Source: an uncultured Verrucomicrobiota bacterium (lineage in GTDB: Bacteria > Verrucomicrobiota > Verrucomicrobiia > Limisphaerales > UBA9464). From it: a stretch of 7,426 bases of DNA. Positions within the stretch are counted from its first letter, which is position 1, and each line of letters opens with the position of its first letter. The stretch lies in NCBI GenBank assembly GCA_903925515.1, contig CAIYFP010000337.1, positions 1 to 7,426 of the forward strand, read 5' to 3'. Position numbers and translations under genes: made by a program. Below the pieces are notes generated by a model. The model did no database searches and was not told where the DNA came from. It worked only from the letters and a program-made list of their open reading frames with translations. Positions 6,078 to 7,426 of the stretch are shown here, one piece after another.

Positions 6078-6584
6078 ATGAAAAACATCCTGTCGATCGG
6101 CCTCGTGATTGGGGCCATTCCGGTTGCCTCCGCGCAGACCCAGTTTTCTGTAGGCCTGAATTCCGCCCAGGAGGTCGGCACCGGCAGCACCAGCTCCGCC
6201 ACGGGGATTGGGTTGCTCACGCTCAACCTCGACGGGTCAGTTTCGTACAACATCTCGTACTCGGGACTCACCGGGACCTTCTCGGCCGCTCACATCCACG
6301 GCAGTGCAACCGCCTTCCCGGGGTTCAACGCCGGCGTGCTCTCGGGGCTTGCCAATTCCCCCAACGGCACCAGCGCGGGACTCCTCAGCGGCACGACCGC
6401 CATCCTCACCACCGAGCAGCAGGGCTGGATGCAAGCCGGCTCCACCTATGTGAACATCCATACCTCCGCCTTCCCTGGCGGGGAAATCCGGGGCCAAATC
6501 GTTGCCGTGCCCGAGCCCGGGGCCATCGCATTGGGTGCCGTGGGTGTCCTTGCCCTGCTTGGGGCTGCCCGTCGTCGCCCTTAA
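6078..6584 (+). CDS. Secreted CHRD-domain protein with PEP-CTERM sorting tail
   Basis: The 168-residue exported protein starts with a signal peptide (MKNILSIGLVIGAIPVASAQ, cleavage probably after ASA or AQ). A CHRD domain covers about 22-141, with FSVGLNSAQEVGTGSTS at its start, GLLTLNLDGSVSYNISYSGL, AHIHG (71-75) and the end block YVNIHTSAFPGGEIRGQI (124-141). The C-terminus has VPEPG (144-148), a hydrophobic helix (149-163) and ARRRP, the PEP-CTERM signal recognised by exosortase for surface sorting. CHRD domains were first described in chordin; in bacteria their role is mostly unknown. I chose 6078 over ATGs at 6027 and 6048 because it places a short Lys-led signal peptide at the N-terminus; no Shine-Dalgarno decides it. 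The gene stands alone between two repeat copies. No exosortase or glycan-export gene is in the window, so the sorting machinery must be elsewhere. Confidence 0.92.
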   Translation: MKNILSIGLVIGAIPVASAQTQFSVGLNSAQEVGTGSTSSATGIGLLTLNLDGSVSYNISYSGLTGTFSAAHIHGSATAFPGFNAGVLSGLANSPNGTSAGLLSGTTAILTTEQQGWMQAGSTYVNIHTSAFPGGEIRGQIVAVPEPGAIALGAVGVLALLGAARRRP

Positions 6585-6603
6585 CCCAGGCCCGCCCTCA
6601 TGG

Positions 6604-6773
6604 CCGGGACGATGCAGCGGTGCGGGAAGGGATCGCCAAGCAGATGTTTCCGCACCCCGACGAGTGAGCAAGGCGCGGGCCAGCGCCAAGACCTTGCCGA
6701 GCGAAGGACAAGCGAAGCACGAGCGACTTGCGGAAGCAGATCGAGCCGGCACGACTGATCCCGCCGAATCGTA
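6604..6773 (-). repeat. Dispersed ~162-bp repeat, copy E (inverted, diverged)
   Basis: This copy is inverted relative to A to C and about 170 bp long, starting 20 bp after the CHRD stop codon. It opens CCGGGACGATG and contains GCCAAGCAGATGTTTCCGCA (6635-6654), GAGTGAGCAAGGCGCGGGCC (6662-6681), GAGCGAAGGACAAGCGAAG (6699-6717) and CACGACTGATCCCGCCGAAT (6750-6769). Several substitutions relative to copy B fall at third positions of one reading frame, for example ATT/ATC and GCG/GCC, and that frame ends in TGA at 6665-6667, as in B. The right terminus is blurred, so the exact end is uncertain. Its place straight after a gene would suit a 3'-end or terminator role. Confidence 0.78.
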
Positions 6774-6898
6774 CACCCCTTTTGTCATTAACCCTTGGCT
6801 CCTCACATGGACGGCGTTGACACCATGGCGCGTTGCGTCCGGGCCGTGCGCGCCACGAACGCAGTCGCTCCCGCTTCTCAAGCAGCCAGGACTGGGCT

Positions 6899-7306
6899 TC
6901 AGTTCATGTTCCTTGGCCCAAGCCCCTTGCCACCCTCCTCATCCCGGCTGTTGGAAGGGATTCGGGCAACAAGGCCAAGCACCGATGGTAGCGTGACTCG
7001 ATGCGATCCTCCGGCACTCCGTGCCCGCCCAGCCTAACCCGGTGTCGCACCCGGGAGACATGATGGATGGCCGGATCGTCGGTCGCGACGTCATGGAGAT
7101 AGGTCCGATGCCTGGCCGCCTGCACCTTGGCGAGCATCGCCACCTTGCCGGGATGCGACATCACCGTCTCGAAGGTTAAGCTCTGCCGTTGGGCCAGCAG
7201 CCTTTGTCGGAGGAAGTCAACCGTCACGGAGGCGAGTTAGGAATCCACGGTGACCCGCCTGAAGTCCAGGGACCCGTCCGCAAAGGTCCGCACGCATGCC
7301 GCATCC
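6899..7306 (-). pseudogene. Decayed zeta-toxin-like (COG4185-type) ATPase remnant
   Basis: On the minus strand, 7227 down to about 6961 reads DFLRQRLL, TFETVMSHPGKVAML, TYLHDVATDDPAI, RVRHRVRLGGHGVPEDRI and RYHRCLALLPE. This is the central and C-terminal half of the zeta-toxin-like P-loop kinase/ATPase family. The same frame continues upstream (FADGSLDFRRVTVDS) but is broken by TAA at 7237-7239, where relatives, as I recall them, have Tyr (NSYLAS-type). After LLPE the frame runs into unrelated residues. A neighbouring frame holds NSRDE (6938-6952), resembling the family's DNSGDE-like end, so a small deletion or frameshift is likely. The N-terminal P-loop is absent: the remnant stops where repeat C begins. 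An intact zeta homologue would phosphorylate a nucleotide-sugar or other small substrate; this copy cannot be active. A separate fragment starting at GTG 7227 being expressed is possible but unlikely. Confidence 0.75.
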
Positions 7307-7426
7307 CTTAGCCGGAACGATTCAGTTGGGTCGGTCGTGCTTGCTTGATCTTCTTTCGCAAGAGCTTCGTCCTTCGCTCGTTACGGGCCTCGAGCTGGCC
7401 CGCGCCTCGCTCACTCCTCGTCTTGC
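7307..7426 (+). repeat. Dispersed ~162-bp repeat, copy C (5' part, cut by window end)
   Basis: The left terminus at 7307-7330 is the reverse complement of the right terminus of copy A (41-64) at 23 of 24 bases. Shared blocks follow: GGGTCGGTCGTGCTTGC (7328-7344), CGTCCTTCGCTCGTTACGGG (7368-7387) and CGCTCACTCCTC (7408-7419). A central hairpin CGGGCC (7384-7389) / GGCCCG (7397-7402) has the same stem and loop length as copy B, but the loop reads TCGAGCT instead of CCGTACC. It abuts the zeta-like remnant directly, so it may mark where that gene was broken. Confidence 0.87.

Noticed and set aside
5402..6271. A 289-codon minus-strand frame over the spacer, repeat D and the start of the CHRD gene
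   Set aside because: It runs antisense through a signal peptide and a repeat, has atypical composition and no domain.
6502..6996. A 164-codon plus-strand frame from the CHRD 3' end into the zeta-like remnant
   Set aside because: It crosses a gene end, repeat E and the antisense of a pseudogene, and its translation is repeat-derived.
6940..7020. Possible sixth repeat copy (GGAAGGGATTCGGGCAACAAGGCCAAGC)-like similarity to copies D and E
   Set aside because: Only a few short words match, termini are lacking, and the stretch is explained as the 3' part of the zeta-like remnant.

Overview
The window is GC-rich bacterial DNA (roughly two thirds G+C by eye), densely coding in the middle with repeat-laden spacers at both ends. 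A secreted CHRD-domain protein with a PEP-CTERM tail, weak or absent Shine-Dalgarno sequences before most starts, and a Cys-rich protein of a type I associate with Verrucomicrobiota suggest a Verrucomicrobiota or related PVC-group genome. That assignment is an inference; no rRNA or marker gene is present.

Layout. Positions 1-228 hold one partial and one complete copy of a dispersed ~162-bp repeat, then a spacer without a gene. A minus-strand gene (472-1995) encodes an uncharacterised 507-residue protein with an N-terminal four-Cys cluster and a C-terminal LDGKSPRQA segment. It diverges across a 125-bp spacer from a tightly packed plus-strand run: cutC (2121-2873), a 52-residue DUF5989/SxtK-like membrane peptide (2883-3041), a NodU/CmcH-type carbamoyltransferase (3066-4901) and an SxtJ-like membrane protein (4918-5325). 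Gaps of 9, 24 and 16 bp suggest one operon. The last three genes match the sxtI-sxtJ-sxtK trio first named in the saxitoxin cluster, a cassette found widely outside toxin producers. A plausible reading is a carbamoyltransferase working with two small membrane partners on an unknown hydroxylated substrate. Two GC-rich hairpins follow.

Positions 5437-6077 are non-coding and contain an inverted repeat copy (5767-5928). Next comes a CHRD/PEP-CTERM secreted protein (6078-6584), followed within 20 bp by another inverted copy (6604-6773). The right end holds a decayed minus-strand zeta-toxin-like (COG4185-type) ATPase. It carries an in-frame stop, a 3' frame disruption or deletion, and no P-loop region, and it abuts a fifth repeat copy (7307 to the window end).

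The most notable feature is the repeat family: five copies, terminal inverted repeats, a central hairpin with a variable loop, and a conserved short reading frame ending in a stop. It looks like a non-autonomous mobile or structured intergenic element that I cannot match to a named family.
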